Shown here piece by piece: positions 10,322-18,972 of a stretch of DNA of 64,000 bases. The stretch's first letter is position 1, and each line of letters begins with the position of its first letter. The stretch comes from Streptomyces sp. MST-110588 (lineage in GTDB: Bacteria; Actinomycetota; Actinomycetes; Streptomycetales; Streptomycetaceae): the NCBI RefSeq assembly GCF_022695595.1, contig NZ_CP074380.1, positions 2,659,501 through 2,723,500 of the forward strand, in the 5' to 3' direction. The notes below the pieces were generated by a model. The model worked only from the letters and a program-made list of their open reading frames with translations, was not told the DNA's origin and did no database searches. Both the position numbers and the translations under genes were made by a program.

Positions 10322-11290
10322 TCAGCGCAGCTTGGGGTCGAGGGCGTCGCGCACCGCGTCGCCGAGCATGATGAACGCCAGCACGGTGACGCTCAGCGCG
10401 CCCGCGGGCCACAGCAGCATGTGCGGGGCGTTGCGGATGTGGGTGGAGGCCGTGGAGATGTCGATGCCCCAGGAGACGGTGGGCGGTTTCAGGCCCGCGC
10501 CCAGGTAGGAGAGCGTGGCCTCCAGCGAGATGTACGTGCCCAGCGCGATGGTGGCCACCACGATCACCGGCGCGACGGCGTTGGGGGCGATGTGCCGCAG
10601 CAGCATCCGGCCGTTGCCGGCGCCGAGGGCCCGAGCGGCCTGTACGTAGTCGTGCTGTTTCGCGGTCACCACCGAGCCGCGGGCGATCCGGGCGATCTGC
10701 GGCCAGCCCAGCAGCACGATGAAGCCGACCACCGGCCACACCGTGCTGCTGGTGACCACGGACAGGAAGACCAGGCCGCCCAGGATGACGGGGATGCCGA
10801 AGAAGATGTCGGCGAGCCGGGAGAGCAGGGTGTCCCACCAGCCGCCGAAGAAGCCGGCCAGGCCGCCCAGCAGGCTGCCCAGGATCGCGGCACCGGCCGT
10901 GGCGCAGACGCCGACGGTGATGGAGGCGCGGGCGCCGTGGACCACGCGGGTGTAGACATCGCGGCCCTGGGTGTCGTAGCCGAAGGGGTGGCCGGGCTCG
11001 GAGCTGTTCTGGGCCTTGGCCAGGTCCCCGCGGTAGGGATTGCCGTCGGCGATCAACTGCGGCCAGATCGCGATCACGATCAGAAAGAGGATGACCAGGG
11101 CCGAGATGATGAAGACCGGGTTGCGCCGCAGATCGTGCCAGGCGTCGCTCCACAGGCTGCGCGCCCGGCCGCTCGGCGCGCCGCCCGGCGGTGGCGGCTG
11201 CGCCAGCGAGGACGCCTCTTCCATGGCCAGCGCCGCGGTGCCGCCGTCCCCGTGGGTGACGGCTTCTTTGGGTACGAAGGACTCAGGCAT
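10322..11290 (-). CDS. Peptide ABC transporter permease, DppC type (second operon)
   Basis: 322-aa BPD-family permease. A hydrophilic N-terminus precedes a first membrane segment (VFIISALVILFLIVIAIWP), followed by a long external loop and five further segments. The EAA loop is seen as HDYVQAARALGAGNGRMLLRHIAPN. Its ATG overlaps the DppB-type stop by 8 nt, indicating translational coupling. The last coding bases are identical to those of its paralogue at 18055, part of the duplication of the operon. Confidence 0.91.
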   Translation of the reverse strand: MPESFVPKEAVTHGDGGTAALAMEEASSLAQPPPPGGAPSGRARSLWSDAWHDLRRNPVFIISALVILFLIVIAIWPQLIADGNPYRGDLAKAQNSSEPGHPFGYDTQGRDVYTRVVHGARASITVGVCATAGAAILGSLLGGLAGFFGGWWDTLLSRLADIFFGIPVILGGLVFLSVVTSSTVWPVVGFIVLLGWPQIARIARGSVVTAKQHDYVQAARALGAGNGRMLLRHIAPNAVAPVIVVATIALGTYISLEATLSYLGAGLKPPTVSWGIDISTASTHIRNAPHMLLWPAGALSVTVLAFIMLGDAVRDALDPKLR

Positions 11291-12206
11291 AGCGGATCCG
11301 CGGGTCGAGGACGGCGTACAGGAGGTCGACGAGGAGATTCGCCAGCAGGAAGACCAGCACCAGGATCGTCACGAAACCCACGACGGTCGGCGAGTTCTGC
11401 CGCAGGATGCCCTGGTAGAGCTGGTATCCCACGCCGTGGATGTTGAAGATGCGCTCGGTGACGATCGCCCCGCCCATCAGCGCGCCGATGTCCGTACCGA
11501 TGAAGGTGACGACCGGGATCAGGGAGTTGCGCAGCAGGTGCCGGGTGATCACCCGTCGTCTGGGCAGTCCCTTGGCCACGGCCGTACGGACGTAGTCGGC
11601 GCGGGCGTTCTCCGCGATCGAGGTGCGCGTCAGCCGGGTCACGTAAGCGAGTGAGACCAGCGCCAGCACCACGCCGGGCAGGATCAGTTCGCCCAGCGCG
11701 GCCTCGTAGGAGACCGCGGGTTTGACCCAGCCCCATTTCACGCCGAGCAGGTATTGCAGGACATAGCCGCTGACGAAGGTCGGAATGGAGACGACGACGA
11801 GGGTGAAGACGAGGACGGTGGTGTCCACCAGGCGTCCGCGGCGCAGCCCGCTGAACACCCCGAGCACCACACCGACGACCATTTCGACGACGATGGCGAC
11901 CAGGGTCAGACGCAGGGTGACGGGAAAGGCCGAGGACATCAGTTCGGTGACCGGCTGGCCGTTGAAAGCGGTCCCGAAGTCACCGGTGAAGATCTGACCC
12001 ATGTAATGCAGGTACTGCTTCCACAGCGGCTGATCGAGGTAGAGGTCCCGGCGGATCTGCGCGGCGGTGGCGGGGTCGGGCGCCCGGTCGCCGAACATCG
12101 CGGCGACCGGGTCGCCCAGCGCGTACACCATCAGGAAGATCAGGAGCGTGCTGCCGATGAACACGGGGATCATCTGGAGCAGCCGCCGGATCACATAGCG
12201 TCCCAT
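11283..12206 (-). CDS. Peptide ABC transporter permease, DppB type (second operon)
   Basis: 307-aa permease with an N-terminal membrane segment (LLQMIPVFIGSTLLIFLMVYAL) and five further segments. The EAA-type loop is ENARADYVRTAVAKGLPRRRVITRHLLRN. The protein is the same length as its paralogue at 18965-19888 and aligns with it end to end by eye. The gene lies 73 nt after the binding-protein stop, across a weak hairpin (7-bp arms at 12237-12243 and 12255-12261), and overlaps the DppC-type gene. Confidence 0.91.
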   Translation of the reverse strand: MGRYVIRRLLQMIPVFIGSTLLIFLMVYALGDPVAAMFGDRAPDPATAAQIRRDLYLDQPLWKQYLHYMGQIFTGDFGTAFNGQPVTELMSSAFPVTLRLTLVAIVVEMVVGVVLGVFSGLRRGRLVDTTVLVFTLVVVSIPTFVSGYVLQYLLGVKWGWVKPAVSYEAALGELILPGVVLALVSLAYVTRLTRTSIAENARADYVRTAVAKGLPRRRVITRHLLRNSLIPVVTFIGTDIGALMGGAIVTERIFNIHGVGYQLYQGILRQNSPTVVGFVTILVLVFLLANLLVDLLYAVLDPRIRYA

Positions 12207-12279
12207 CAGGGCTCCGGGGTAAGGGGAACGGGGCGGCCCGCGGTCGGTGGCGTTCCGCGGGGCTCCTCGGGCCCTGCGG

Positions 12280-13908
12280 TCAACTGACCTTGATCTCGTT
12301 GTAGACGGGCACGCTGAAGGGGTTCAGCGCCACCTCGCTGATCCGGTCGGAATAGCCGCCGCTGCCGTTCTGGTACCACAGCGGAACGGACGGCATCTTC
12401 TGCGCGAGGATCTTCTCCGCGTCCTGGAATTTCTCCACTGCCTTGCCCTTGTCCGCCTCGGCATTGGCCTCGTCGACCTTCTTGTCGAACGCGGGGTCGC
12501 TGAACTGACCGTCGTTGGAGGGCGCACCGCTGTAATACAGCGGCTGCAGGAAGTTCTGGATCAGCGGGTAGTCCATCTGCCAGCCCGCCCGGAACGGACC
12601 GGTCATCTCGTGCTTGGTGATTTTGTTGCGGAAGTCCGCGAAGGTGCCGACCGGGCTGCCGACGCACGCCTTGTCGTTGCCCAGCGCGTTGTTGATGCTG
12701 TTGCAGACCGCGTCGACCCAGTCCTTGTGCGAGCCGGTGTCGGCGTTGTACGAGATGGTCAGCTTGCCGCCCGGAATGCCGCCGCCTTCCTGGACGAGCT
12801 GCTTGGCCCGCACCGGGTCGTACGCGCACGCCTGACCGCACACCCCCGATTTGTAGCCGCCCTCTTCCTTCAGGACGGGAGAGGTCCAGTCGCTCGCGGG
12901 CGTCCGTGTCTGCTGGAAGATCTGCCGGGTGATCTGTGCCCGGTCGATCGCCATGGAAAGCCCCTGGCGGACCTTTTCCCTCCCCGCCGCGTTCCACTGC
13001 TCGTCGTACATGGGGAACGTGAGGGTCTGGATGATGCCGGCCGGCTGATTGATGTAACGGTCGCCCAGGTCCTGCTTGGCGTTCTTCAACTGCGCGGCCG
13101 GAACGTCGTCGACCAGATCGAGGTTGCCGGCCTGGAGATCCGTGTAAGCGGTGTTGTTGTCGGTGTAGACCCGCAGGTCGATTCCGCCGTTACGGGCCTT
13201 GTCCGCACCGGGGTACCCGTCCCACTTGCGGAGCTTCATCACCGTGCCCTTGTCGTAGGACTCCACCTTGTACGGCCCGTTGCCCACCGGCTTCTTCAGC
13301 CAGCCGTCGTGGTCGTCGAAGAACGCCTTCGGCAGCGGGGCGAAGGCGACGTACCCAAGGGTGTCCGGCCAGGTGGAGAACTTCTGGCCGAGCTTGACGG
13401 TGAAGGTCCGCTCGTCCTTCACCTGAAGTCCCGAGAGTGTTTTGGCACTCGCCGACCCGCTGTCCGGGTGGACCTTGTCGTAGCCCTCGATGTACTGGAA
13501 GAACGGCGCGTTCTTCTGTTTGTTCTCCAGCAGCGCCGCATAGTTCCAGGCGTCCACGAAGGATTTGGCGGTGACCTTCTCCCCGTTGCTGAAAGTCCAG
13601 CCGTCCTTCACGGTGACCGTGTAATTCTGCGCGTCGGAGCTCTCGATCTTCTCGGCGAGCACGTTCTCGGCGGCGCCGGTCTTCGGGTTGTAGCGCTTGA
13701 GCCCCCTGGAGATCATTTCCAGGACCTTGCCGCCCTGCACCTCGTTGGTGTTTGCCGGCTCGACCGGGTTCTGCGGGTCGCCCCAGGACGAGCTGACGAT
13801 CCCCGCCTCGTTCCCCCCACCGCCGTCACCGCCCCCGCCGCAGGCCGTCGCCGCGAGGGCGATGGCCACCGCGCCCACGGCCCACTTCGCGCACGTGGCT
13901 CCACGCAT
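12280..13908 (-). CDS. Peptide-binding lipoprotein (SBP family 5), second operon
   Basis: 542-aa binding protein with a lipobox ATAC (Cys 23) followed by a Gly-rich spacer, so it should be a lipoprotein. The family 5 fold is clear (DGWTFSNGEKVTAKSFVDAWNYAA and KKPVGNGPYKVESYDKGT). A Cys pair near residue 355 (SGVCGQAC) and another near 405 (CNSINN...KACVG) are also found at matching places in the 542-aa paralogue at 20010-21638. The ATG has a strong GAGGAGG upstream. It heads the second importer operon. Peptide identity cannot be read from sequence. Confidence 0.91.
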   Translation of the reverse strand: MRGATCAKWAVGAVAIALAATACGGGGDGGGGNEAGIVSSSWGDPQNPVEPANTNEVQGGKVLEMISRGLKRYNPKTGAAENVLAEKIESSDAQNYTVTVKDGWTFSNGEKVTAKSFVDAWNYAALLENKQKNAPFFQYIEGYDKVHPDSGSASAKTLSGLQVKDERTFTVKLGQKFSTWPDTLGYVAFAPLPKAFFDDHDGWLKKPVGNGPYKVESYDKGTVMKLRKWDGYPGADKARNGGIDLRVYTDNNTAYTDLQAGNLDLVDDVPAAQLKNAKQDLGDRYINQPAGIIQTLTFPMYDEQWNAAGREKVRQGLSMAIDRAQITRQIFQQTRTPASDWTSPVLKEEGGYKSGVCGQACAYDPVRAKQLVQEGGGIPGGKLTISYNADTGSHKDWVDAVCNSINNALGNDKACVGSPVGTFADFRNKITKHEMTGPFRAGWQMDYPLIQNFLQPLYYSGAPSNDGQFSDPAFDKKVDEANAEADKGKAVEKFQDAEKILAQKMPSVPLWYQNGSGGYSDRISEVALNPFSVPVYNEIKVS

Positions 13909-14159
13909 GGTGCCTCCTCAGCTCTCACGACGCACTTAGATCCACATAAGAGCGCAAAACGGTACGTATCGCACTCGTACGAGGTCCGTCCGTGAGCCGG
14001 AGGCCCCAGAAACCCCCCGTATGCCCGAGCCCGGTTGCCGCAGCGGGCGGCCGAGCACCGGCGACGGCGCGGATGCGCGGGCAGGAGCAGCAGCACACCG
14101 TCCTCCGCCTCGCACGCGCGTACGGCCCCGAAGGCGGGATCGGTGAGCAGCCCGGCGGG
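13909..14159 (-). promoter_or_regulatory. Presumed promoter region of the second importer operon
   Basis: Region between the frameshifted DUF397 gene and the binding-protein ATG. It carries the ribosome binding site (GAGGAGG about 6 nt before ATG 13908) and an AT-richer stretch near 13936-13975, unusual for this GC level, where the promoter is likely. No exact -35/-10 pair could be assigned. Confidence 0.35.
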
Positions 14160-14356
14160 TCAGCCGTTGCGAGGCGTGCCGTGAGCCCTCAGGTACGACA
14201 CGAAGGCGCGCAGGGCGGCGGGGGTGGTGGTGATCACCGTGGCCGGGGCGGCGCTCTCGCGCAGGCGCGGGGGCCGGCCGGGTCCCGGGCGATCTCGACG
14301 CAGGTGTCGGAGCCCGCTTCACTGAAGCCGGACCTCTGCCACTCGAGCCTGCACAT
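14160..14356 (-). pseudogene. DUF397 protein gene with a 1-nt frameshift
   Basis: The ATG at 14356 starts a DUF397-like frame (LEWQRSGFSEAG, then TCVEIARDPAG) that runs off the family pattern at about 14270. The conserved second half (RLRESAAPATVITTTPAALRAF, ending at stop 14160) is in another frame. The total of 197 nt becomes 66 codons if one base is added. One extra C in the coding strand (the G5 run at 14269-14273 on the + strand) restores a normal 65-residue DUF397 protein. DUF397 proteins are small partners of WhiJ-like XRE regulators, and one lies immediately upstream here. Either a real lesion or a homopolymer error. Confidence 0.75.
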
Positions 14357-14376
14357 GGGCGCCTCCTCTGGATCCT

Positions 14377-15261
14377 CTAGAGCATCGGGTACAGGATCCG
14401 CTGGACCAGCCCCAGCGAGTCCTTCGCCGGACGGCCTTCGGGCCGCTGCCCGACGTCCACCGGAGCCAGCGCCACTTCGCTCAGGCCGGCGAACCACCCG
14501 TTGTACCGGGCCAGTGAGCCGCAGTCGCCGAGGTAGAGGGACTTTTCGAGGTGCGGGACGACGACCGTGCCGAGTTCCGCGACCTCGGGCTCGATCACCA
14601 CGAACGACGTACCGAACGGCACGGGCCCGTCGAACGGCACGATCTGGATCGTCACGTTCGGCAGCTTCGACGCCTCGATCAGCCGCAGCAACTGCTCCCG
14701 CATGATCGCACGACTGCCGAACGTCATGTGCAGTGCCGCTTCGTGGACGATCGCGTGGAAGTGGCCGATCGTGCCGTCCTCCAACAGGCGCTGCCGGCGC
14801 ATACGGAACTCGATGTCCACCTCCCGCTCCGCCCGCGTCGCCCCGGAGTAACCGCCGCGGAAGTTGGCCGCCGTGTACGCGCGGGTCTGGAGCAGGACCG
14901 GGATGAACGTCGGCTCGTAGGTCGTCAACCGGGCGGCCTTGGACTCCAGTTCGGCGATGTCCAGGCGGGAGGGGGCGAGCCGGCTCCGGTACGTGGACCA
15001 CCAGCCCTTGCCGTGGTGCCGCCCCAGGGCCACCAGTGCGTCGACGTACGCGGGCGGGACGCCCTCCACCCGGCGGGCGAGCCTGCGCAGCCGCTCCGGG
15101 GACAGGCTGGTGCGCCCGGTCTCCACGTTGCTGATATGCGACTGGTGCATCCCCATCACCTCGGCGCTCTCGCCGACGGACAGACCCGCCCGTTCGCGCA
15201 GCTTTCGAACTTCTGCGCCAAAGCGCCGCTGACGGTACGTGGGATCGGCTCTCAGCCCCAT
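14377..15261 (-). CDS. XRE-family regulator with DUF5753 (WhiJ-like)
   Basis: 294-aa transcription factor. A helix-turn-helix of the Cro/CI type occupies about residues 12-70 (LRERAGLSVGESAEVMGMHQSHISNVETG). The C-terminal about 190 residues match DUF5753, with the typical FIPVLLQT and FDGPVPFGTSF segments. In Streptomyces such proteins are encoded with a DUF397 protein and an RsbW-like ATP-binding protein in WhiJ/AbaA-type loci affecting development and antibiotic production. All three parts are here. GGGAGGGG precedes ATG 15261. The divergent promoter region holds a 16-bp palindrome that is a likely operator. Confidence 0.9.
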   Translation of the reverse strand: MGLRADPTYRQRRFGAEVRKLRERAGLSVGESAEVMGMHQSHISNVETGRTSLSPERLRRLARRVEGVPPAYVDALVALGRHHGKGWWSTYRSRLAPSRLDIAELESKAARLTTYEPTFIPVLLQTRAYTAANFRGGYSGATRAEREVDIEFRMRRQRLLEDGTIGHFHAIVHEAALHMTFGSRAIMREQLLRLIEASKLPNVTIQIVPFDGPVPFGTSFVVIEPEVAELGTVVVPHLEKSLYLGDCGSLARYNGWFAGLSEVALAPVDVGQRPEGRPAKDSLGLVQRILYPML

Positions 15262-15319
15262 TCACCCCTCCCTCGGCCAAAGCCCGTGGTGTCGCCTAAG
15301 TCAGCATTTCACCAACCCT

Positions 15320-15335
15320 GTTGTGGATCCACAAC
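15320..15335. promoter_or_regulatory. Perfect 16-bp palindrome, candidate operator
   Basis: GTTGTGGATCCACAAC is self-complementary over all 16 bases. It lies between the divergently transcribed XRE regulator (start 15261) and the ATP-binding protein gene (start 15397 or 15349). Position and symmetry suit a dimeric repressor site; binding by the XRE protein is inference. Confidence 0.6.
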
Positions 15336-15396
15336 CCATGTCGCTACGGTGAGTACCGAGTCAGTCACGGACTGCATTCACCTGGAGGCTGTCACC

Positions 15397-15792
15397 TTGC
15401 ATACGCCGGCCGAGACCTGGTCCTACGGACTCTTCATCCCCCACGACCCGCGGGCGGTGGGCGTCGTCCGAGCCACCCTGCGGCAGATCCTCAGCGGCGC
15501 CGGACTCAACTGTCTCGTGGAGGCGACCGAGTTGATGGTGTCGGAGCTGGTGACCAACGCCTACCGGCACACCCGTACCGACGCGTACGTGAGCATGGAG
15601 CGCTCCCCGCACGAACTGACCGTCGCGGTATGGGACACCGGGGCCGGGCAGCCGGAGCCGCGCCACCCCGAACCGGAGGACGAGTGCGGGCGCGGCCTGG
15701 GCATCGTGCAGGCGTGCGCCGACTCCTGGGGCGTACGCGATCACCCGAACGGGAAGTCGGTGTGGTTCACCCTGGTACCGAAGGCGGAGTGA
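15397..15792 (+). CDS. ATP-binding protein, RsbW-like anti-sigma kinase family
   Basis: 131-aa single-domain GHKL ATPase. The N-box is ELMVSELVTNAYRH, the G1 box VWDTGAG and a G2-like box GRGLGIVQ. These proteins usually bind sigma factors or anti-anti-sigma factors. TTG 15397 was chosen as start because GGAGG lies 8 nt upstream and because the typical fold begins shortly after. GTG 15349 is an in-frame alternative giving 147 aa. It is divergent from the WhiJ-like regulator and completes that locus. Confidence 0.8.
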   Translation: MHTPAETWSYGLFIPHDPRAVGVVRATLRQILSGAGLNCLVEATELMVSELVTNAYRHTRTDAYVSMERSPHELTVAVWDTGAGQPEPRHPEPEDECGRGLGIVQACADSWGVRDHPNGKSVWFTLVPKAE

Positions 15793-15895
15793 GAGGGCCC
15801 GCAGCCGGTCCGGGCCGGAGCGTCCCGGTCGCAGTCGGACCACCGGGCCACCGCTCCGTGCGCCCACCGCTCCGTGCGCGAGCGCCCCAATGACG

Positions 15896-15929
15896 AGGGC
15901 GCCCAAGGCCGTCCGGCCCCGGGCGCCCT
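15896..15929. terminator. Terminator between ATP-binding protein gene and third importer operon
   Basis: 9-bp perfect arms AGGGCGCCC (15896-15904) and GGGCGCCCT (15921-15929), with GGCC/GGCC pairing possible inside the loop. It sits between convergent genes and could serve both. Confidence 0.65.
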
Positions 15930-15954
15930 GGCGCGTCAGTACATCACCGTACGA

Positions 15955-17013
15955 CTACGCCGCGCCGACGACGTCCTTCTCCTCGGCGAAGTGGCAGGCC
16001 GACTCGTGGGCGGCCGGCGAGTCCGAGCCCTTGAAGCGCTCGGGCACCGCCAGTACCGGCATCTCCTGCGCACACTTGTCCTCGGCCTTCCAGCACCGCG
16101 TACGGAAGCGGCAGCCGGAGGGCGGGTTGGCCGGCGAGGGCACGTCCCCGGTCAGGATGATGCGCTCGCGGCCGTTGCGGGCCTCGGGGTCGGGCACCGG
16201 CACCGCGGACAGCAGGGCCTGGGTGTACGGGTGGGTGGGGTGCTCGTAGATCTCCTCGTCCGTACCGATCTCCGCCATCTTGCCGAGGTACATCACCCCG
16301 ACCCGGTCGGAGATGTGCCGGACGATGGACAGGTCGTGCGCGATGAAGACGTAGGAGAGGTTGAACTCGTCCTGCAGCTTCTCCATCAGGTTGATGACCT
16401 GCGCCTGCACCGAGACGTCCAGCGCGGAGACCGGCTCGTCGCAGATGATGATCTCCGGGTTGAGCGCGAGGCCGCGGGCGATACCGATGCGCTGGCGCTG
16501 GCCGCCGGAGAACTGGTGCGGATAGCGGTTGATGTACTCCGGGTTCAGACCCACGACGTCCAGCAGCTCCTGGACCTTCCGCCGCCGGTCGCCCTTCGGC
16601 GCCACCTCGGGGTGGATGTCGAAGGGCTCGCCGATGATGTCACCGACCGTCATCCGCGGGTTGAGCGAGGTGTAGGGGTCCTGGAAGACCATCTGGATGT
16701 TGCGGCGTACGGCCTTCAGCGCGCGCCCCGACAGCTTGGTGATGTCCTGGCCCTTGTAGAAGACCTCGCCGGCCGTGGCCCGCTCCAGGTTCATCAGCAG
16801 CTTGGCGACGGTGGACTTGCCGCAGCCGGACTCGCCGACGATGCCCAGCGTCTCGCCCTGGTAGAGGTCGAAGGAGACGCCGTCCACGGCCTTGACCGCG
16901 CCGACCTGCTTCTTGAACAGCACGCCCTGGGTCAGCGGGAAGTGCTTGACCAGGTTGCGGACCTGGAGGATCGGCTCACGGGCGGATGCGTCCCGTACGG
17001 TCGTCTCAGCCAT
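15955..17013 (-). CDS. Peptide ABC transporter ATP-binding protein, DppF type (third operon)
   Basis: 352-aa ATPase with intact Walker [10 protein letters not shown]-loop [12 protein letters not shown], signature FSGGQRQR, Walker [14 protein letters not shown] and switch His IAHDLS. The Cys motif [15 protein letters not shown] is present near the C-terminus. It is shorter than its paralogue at 7952-9226 because it lacks the repeated tails. Its ATG overlaps the DppD-type stop by 8 nt. The segment 16484-16735 is almost identical to 8646-8897. Confidence 0.93.
   Translation of the reverse strand: MAETTVRDASAREPILQVRNLVKHFPLTQGVLFKKQVGAVKAVDGVSFDLYQGETLGIVGESGCGKSTVAKLLMNLERATAGEVFYKGQDITKLSGRALKAVRRNIQMVFQDPYTSLNPRMTVGDIIGEPFDIHPEVAPKGDRRRKVQELLDVVGLNPEYINRYPHQFSGGQRQRIGIARGLALNPEIIICDEPVSALDVSVQAQVINLMEKLQDEFNLSYVFIAHDLSIVRHISDRVGVMYLGKMAEIGTDEEIYEHPTHPYTQALLSAVPVPDPEARNGRERIILTGDVPSPANPPSGCRFRTRCWKAEDKCAQEMPVLAVPERFKGSDSPAAHESACHFAEEKDVVGAA
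16484..16735. repeat. Near-identical tract shared with 8646-8897
   Basis: Second copy of the 252-bp tract with only three differences from 8646-8897. It suggests recent gene conversion or strong constraint between the two DppF-type genes. Confidence 0.85.
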
Positions 17014-18043
17014 TGACCGTCTCCTTCCAGAAGTGGCACGCGCTGCCGCGGCCGTCGTCGACCGTGTGCAGCTCGGGGACGTCCGTACGGCAGACGTCCT
17101 GTGCCTTGGGGCAGCGCGGGTTGAAGGCGCAGCCCGGCGGGATGTTCAACAGGTTGGGCGGCAGACCCTTGATCGCGTACAGCTCCTGGCCCTTCTGGTC
17201 CAGGCGCGGGATGGAGTCCAGCAGGCCACGGGTGTACGGGTGCGCGGGGGTCTTGTACAGCTCGTGCACCGGCGCGTGCTCCACGATCCGGCCCGCGTAC
17301 ATCACCGCGATCTTGTCGGCGACATCCGCGACCACACCCAGGTCATGGGTGATCAGGATCAGACCCATGTTGAACTCGCGCTGCAACTCCGCGAGCAGAT
17401 CCATCACCTGCGCCTGCACGGTGACGTCCAGCGCCGTCGTCGGCTCGTCCGCGATGATCAGATCCGGCTCCAGCGCCAGCGCCATCGCGATCATGATCCG
17501 CTGACGCATACCGCCGGAGAACTGGTGCGGGTAGTCCCCCACCCGGCTCTTCGCCGCCGGGATCTTCACCCGGTCCATCAGCTCGATCGCCTTGGCCCTG
17601 GCGTCCTTCTTGGACAGGCCCTGGTGCACCCGGAACATCTCGCCGAGCTGGTAGCCCACGCTCAGCACCGGGTTCAGCGAGGACAGCGCGTCCTGGAAGA
17701 TCATGGCGATCTTGGCGCCCCGGATCTTCCGGCGCTGCTCGGCGGACATCTTGAGCATGTCCTGGCCGCGGAAGAGGATCTCGCCCTGCGGGATCTTCGC
17801 CGGCGGCATGTCCAGGATGCCCATGATGGCCTGCGCGGTCACCGACTTGCCCGAACCGGACTCGCCGAGCACCGCCAGCGTCTCGCCCGCGGCGACGCTG
17901 TAGTTGACGCCGTTGACGGCCTTCACCACACCGTCGCGGGTGTGGAACTCCACGTGCAGGTCGCGCACCTGGAGCAGCGGCGCGTTGCCGCCGTCCCCGG
18001 AGCGCGGCGCGGGCTCGGCCGCGGTCTTCTCGATGGTGGTCAC
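17006..18043 (-). CDS. Peptide ABC transporter ATP-binding protein, DppD type (third operon)
   Basis: 345-aa ATPase. GTG 18043 is taken as start: it lies 11 nt after the DppC-type stop and is preceded by GAGG. The frame is open further upstream but covers permease sequence. Walker [10 protein letters not shown]-loop IFQDALSSLNP, signature FSGGMRQR, Walker [14 protein letters not shown] and switch His ITHDLG are present, with the C-terminal GCAFNPRC motif. It is very similar to the DppD-type gene at 9213, with long DNA stretches identical around the signature and Walker B regions. Confidence 0.92.
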   Translation of the reverse strand: MTTIEKTAAEPAPRSGDGGNAPLLQVRDLHVEFHTRDGVVKAVNGVNYSVAAGETLAVLGESGSGKSVTAQAIMGILDMPPAKIPQGEILFRGQDMLKMSAEQRRKIRGAKIAMIFQDALSSLNPVLSVGYQLGEMFRVHQGLSKKDARAKAIELMDRVKIPAAKSRVGDYPHQFSGGMRQRIMIAMALALEPDLIIADEPTTALDVTVQAQVMDLLAELQREFNMGLILITHDLGVVADVADKIAVMYAGRIVEHAPVHELYKTPAHPYTRGLLDSIPRLDQKGQELYAIKGLPPNLLNIPPGCAFNPRCPKAQDVCRTDVPELHTVDDGRGSACHFWKETVNG

Positions 18044-18054
18044 GTACGCCTCCC

Positions 18055-18972
18055 TCAGCGCAGCTTGGGGTCGAGGGCGTCGCGCACCGCGTCGCCGAGC
18101 ATGATGAACGCCAGCACGGTGATGCTCAGCGCGCCGGCGGGCCACAGGAGCATGTGCGGGGCGTCACGGATGTAGGTCGCCGCCGAGGAGATGTCGATGC
18201 CCCACGAGACGGCCGGCGGCTTGAGGCCGACGCCCAGGAAGGACAGCGTCGCCTCCAGCGAGACGTACGTACCCAGTGCGATGGTCGCCACGACGATGAC
18301 CGGCGCCAGCGCGTTGGGGGTGATGTGCCGCAGCAGCATCCGCGGGGTGCTCGCGCCGAGGGCGCGGGCGGCCTGTACGTAGTCCTGCTGCTTGGCGGTG
18401 ATCACCGCACCGCGCGCGATACGGGCGATCTGCGGCCAGCCGAGGATCGCCATCAGCAGCATGACGGTGAAGATCGAGCCGCCCTTGATGACGGACAGGA
18501 AGACGATGCCGCCGAGCAGGATCGGGATACCGAAGAAGATGTCCCCGATCCGGGAGAGGATCGAGTCCCACCAGCCGCCGAAGAAACCGGCCAGACCGCC
18601 CATGAGGCAGCCGATGACACCGGCGAGGAGGGTGGTGCCCACACCGACGACCACGGAGGCACGGGCGCCGTAGATCGTACGGGCGTAGACGTCACACCCT
18701 TGCGAGTTGAAGCCGAAGGGGTGGCCGTCGCTGGGCCCCAGGCGGGCCTTGGTGACATCGCAGGCGTACGGGCTCGTGCTGGTCAGCAGGGACGGCCAGG
18801 CCGAGATGACGACCAGGAAGACGATCAGCACCGCGGAGACGTAGAAGACCGGATTGCGTCGCAGGTCGCGCCAGGCGTCGCCCCACAGACTGCGGGCCTT
18901 CTCCTCCTGCTTGACGACCGGTTCGACGGCGGCCACGGCCTCGTCGGCGGCGGTCTTGAGCATCTCAGGCAT
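18055..18972 (-). CDS. Peptide ABC transporter permease, DppC type (third operon)
   Basis: 305-aa BPD-family permease. First membrane segment is VFYVSAVLIVFLVVISAWPSL, then an external loop with two Cys residues (YACDV and QGCDV) and five more segments. The EAA loop is QDYVQAARALGASTPRMLLRHITPN. ATG 18972 overlaps the DppB-type stop by 8 nt. It is the paralogue of 10322-11290; the C-terminus ALDPKLR and the DNA coding for it are shared. Confidence 0.91.
   Translation of the reverse strand: MPEMLKTAADEAVAAVEPVVKQEEKARSLWGDAWRDLRRNPVFYVSAVLIVFLVVISAWPSLLTSTSPYACDVTKARLGPSDGHPFGFNSQGCDVYARTIYGARASVVVGVGTTLLAGVIGCLMGGLAGFFGGWWDSILSRIGDIFFGIPILLGGIVFLSVIKGGSIFTVMLLMAILGWPQIARIARGAVITAKQQDYVQAARALGASTPRMLLRHITPNALAPVIVVATIALGTYVSLEATLSFLGVGLKPPAVSWGIDISSAATYIRDAPHMLLWPAGALSITVLAFIMLGDAVRDALDPKLR

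Noticed and set aside
11754..12287. Long + strand frames opposite the importer operons
   Set aside because: They mirror real genes on the other strand, as expected at high GC, and their sequences are His/Asp/Gln/Arg-rich nonsense.
12206..12997. 263-codon minus-strand frame overlapping the binding-protein gene
   Set aside because: It is a frame shadow of the 542-aa binding protein, which has a lipobox and full family match.
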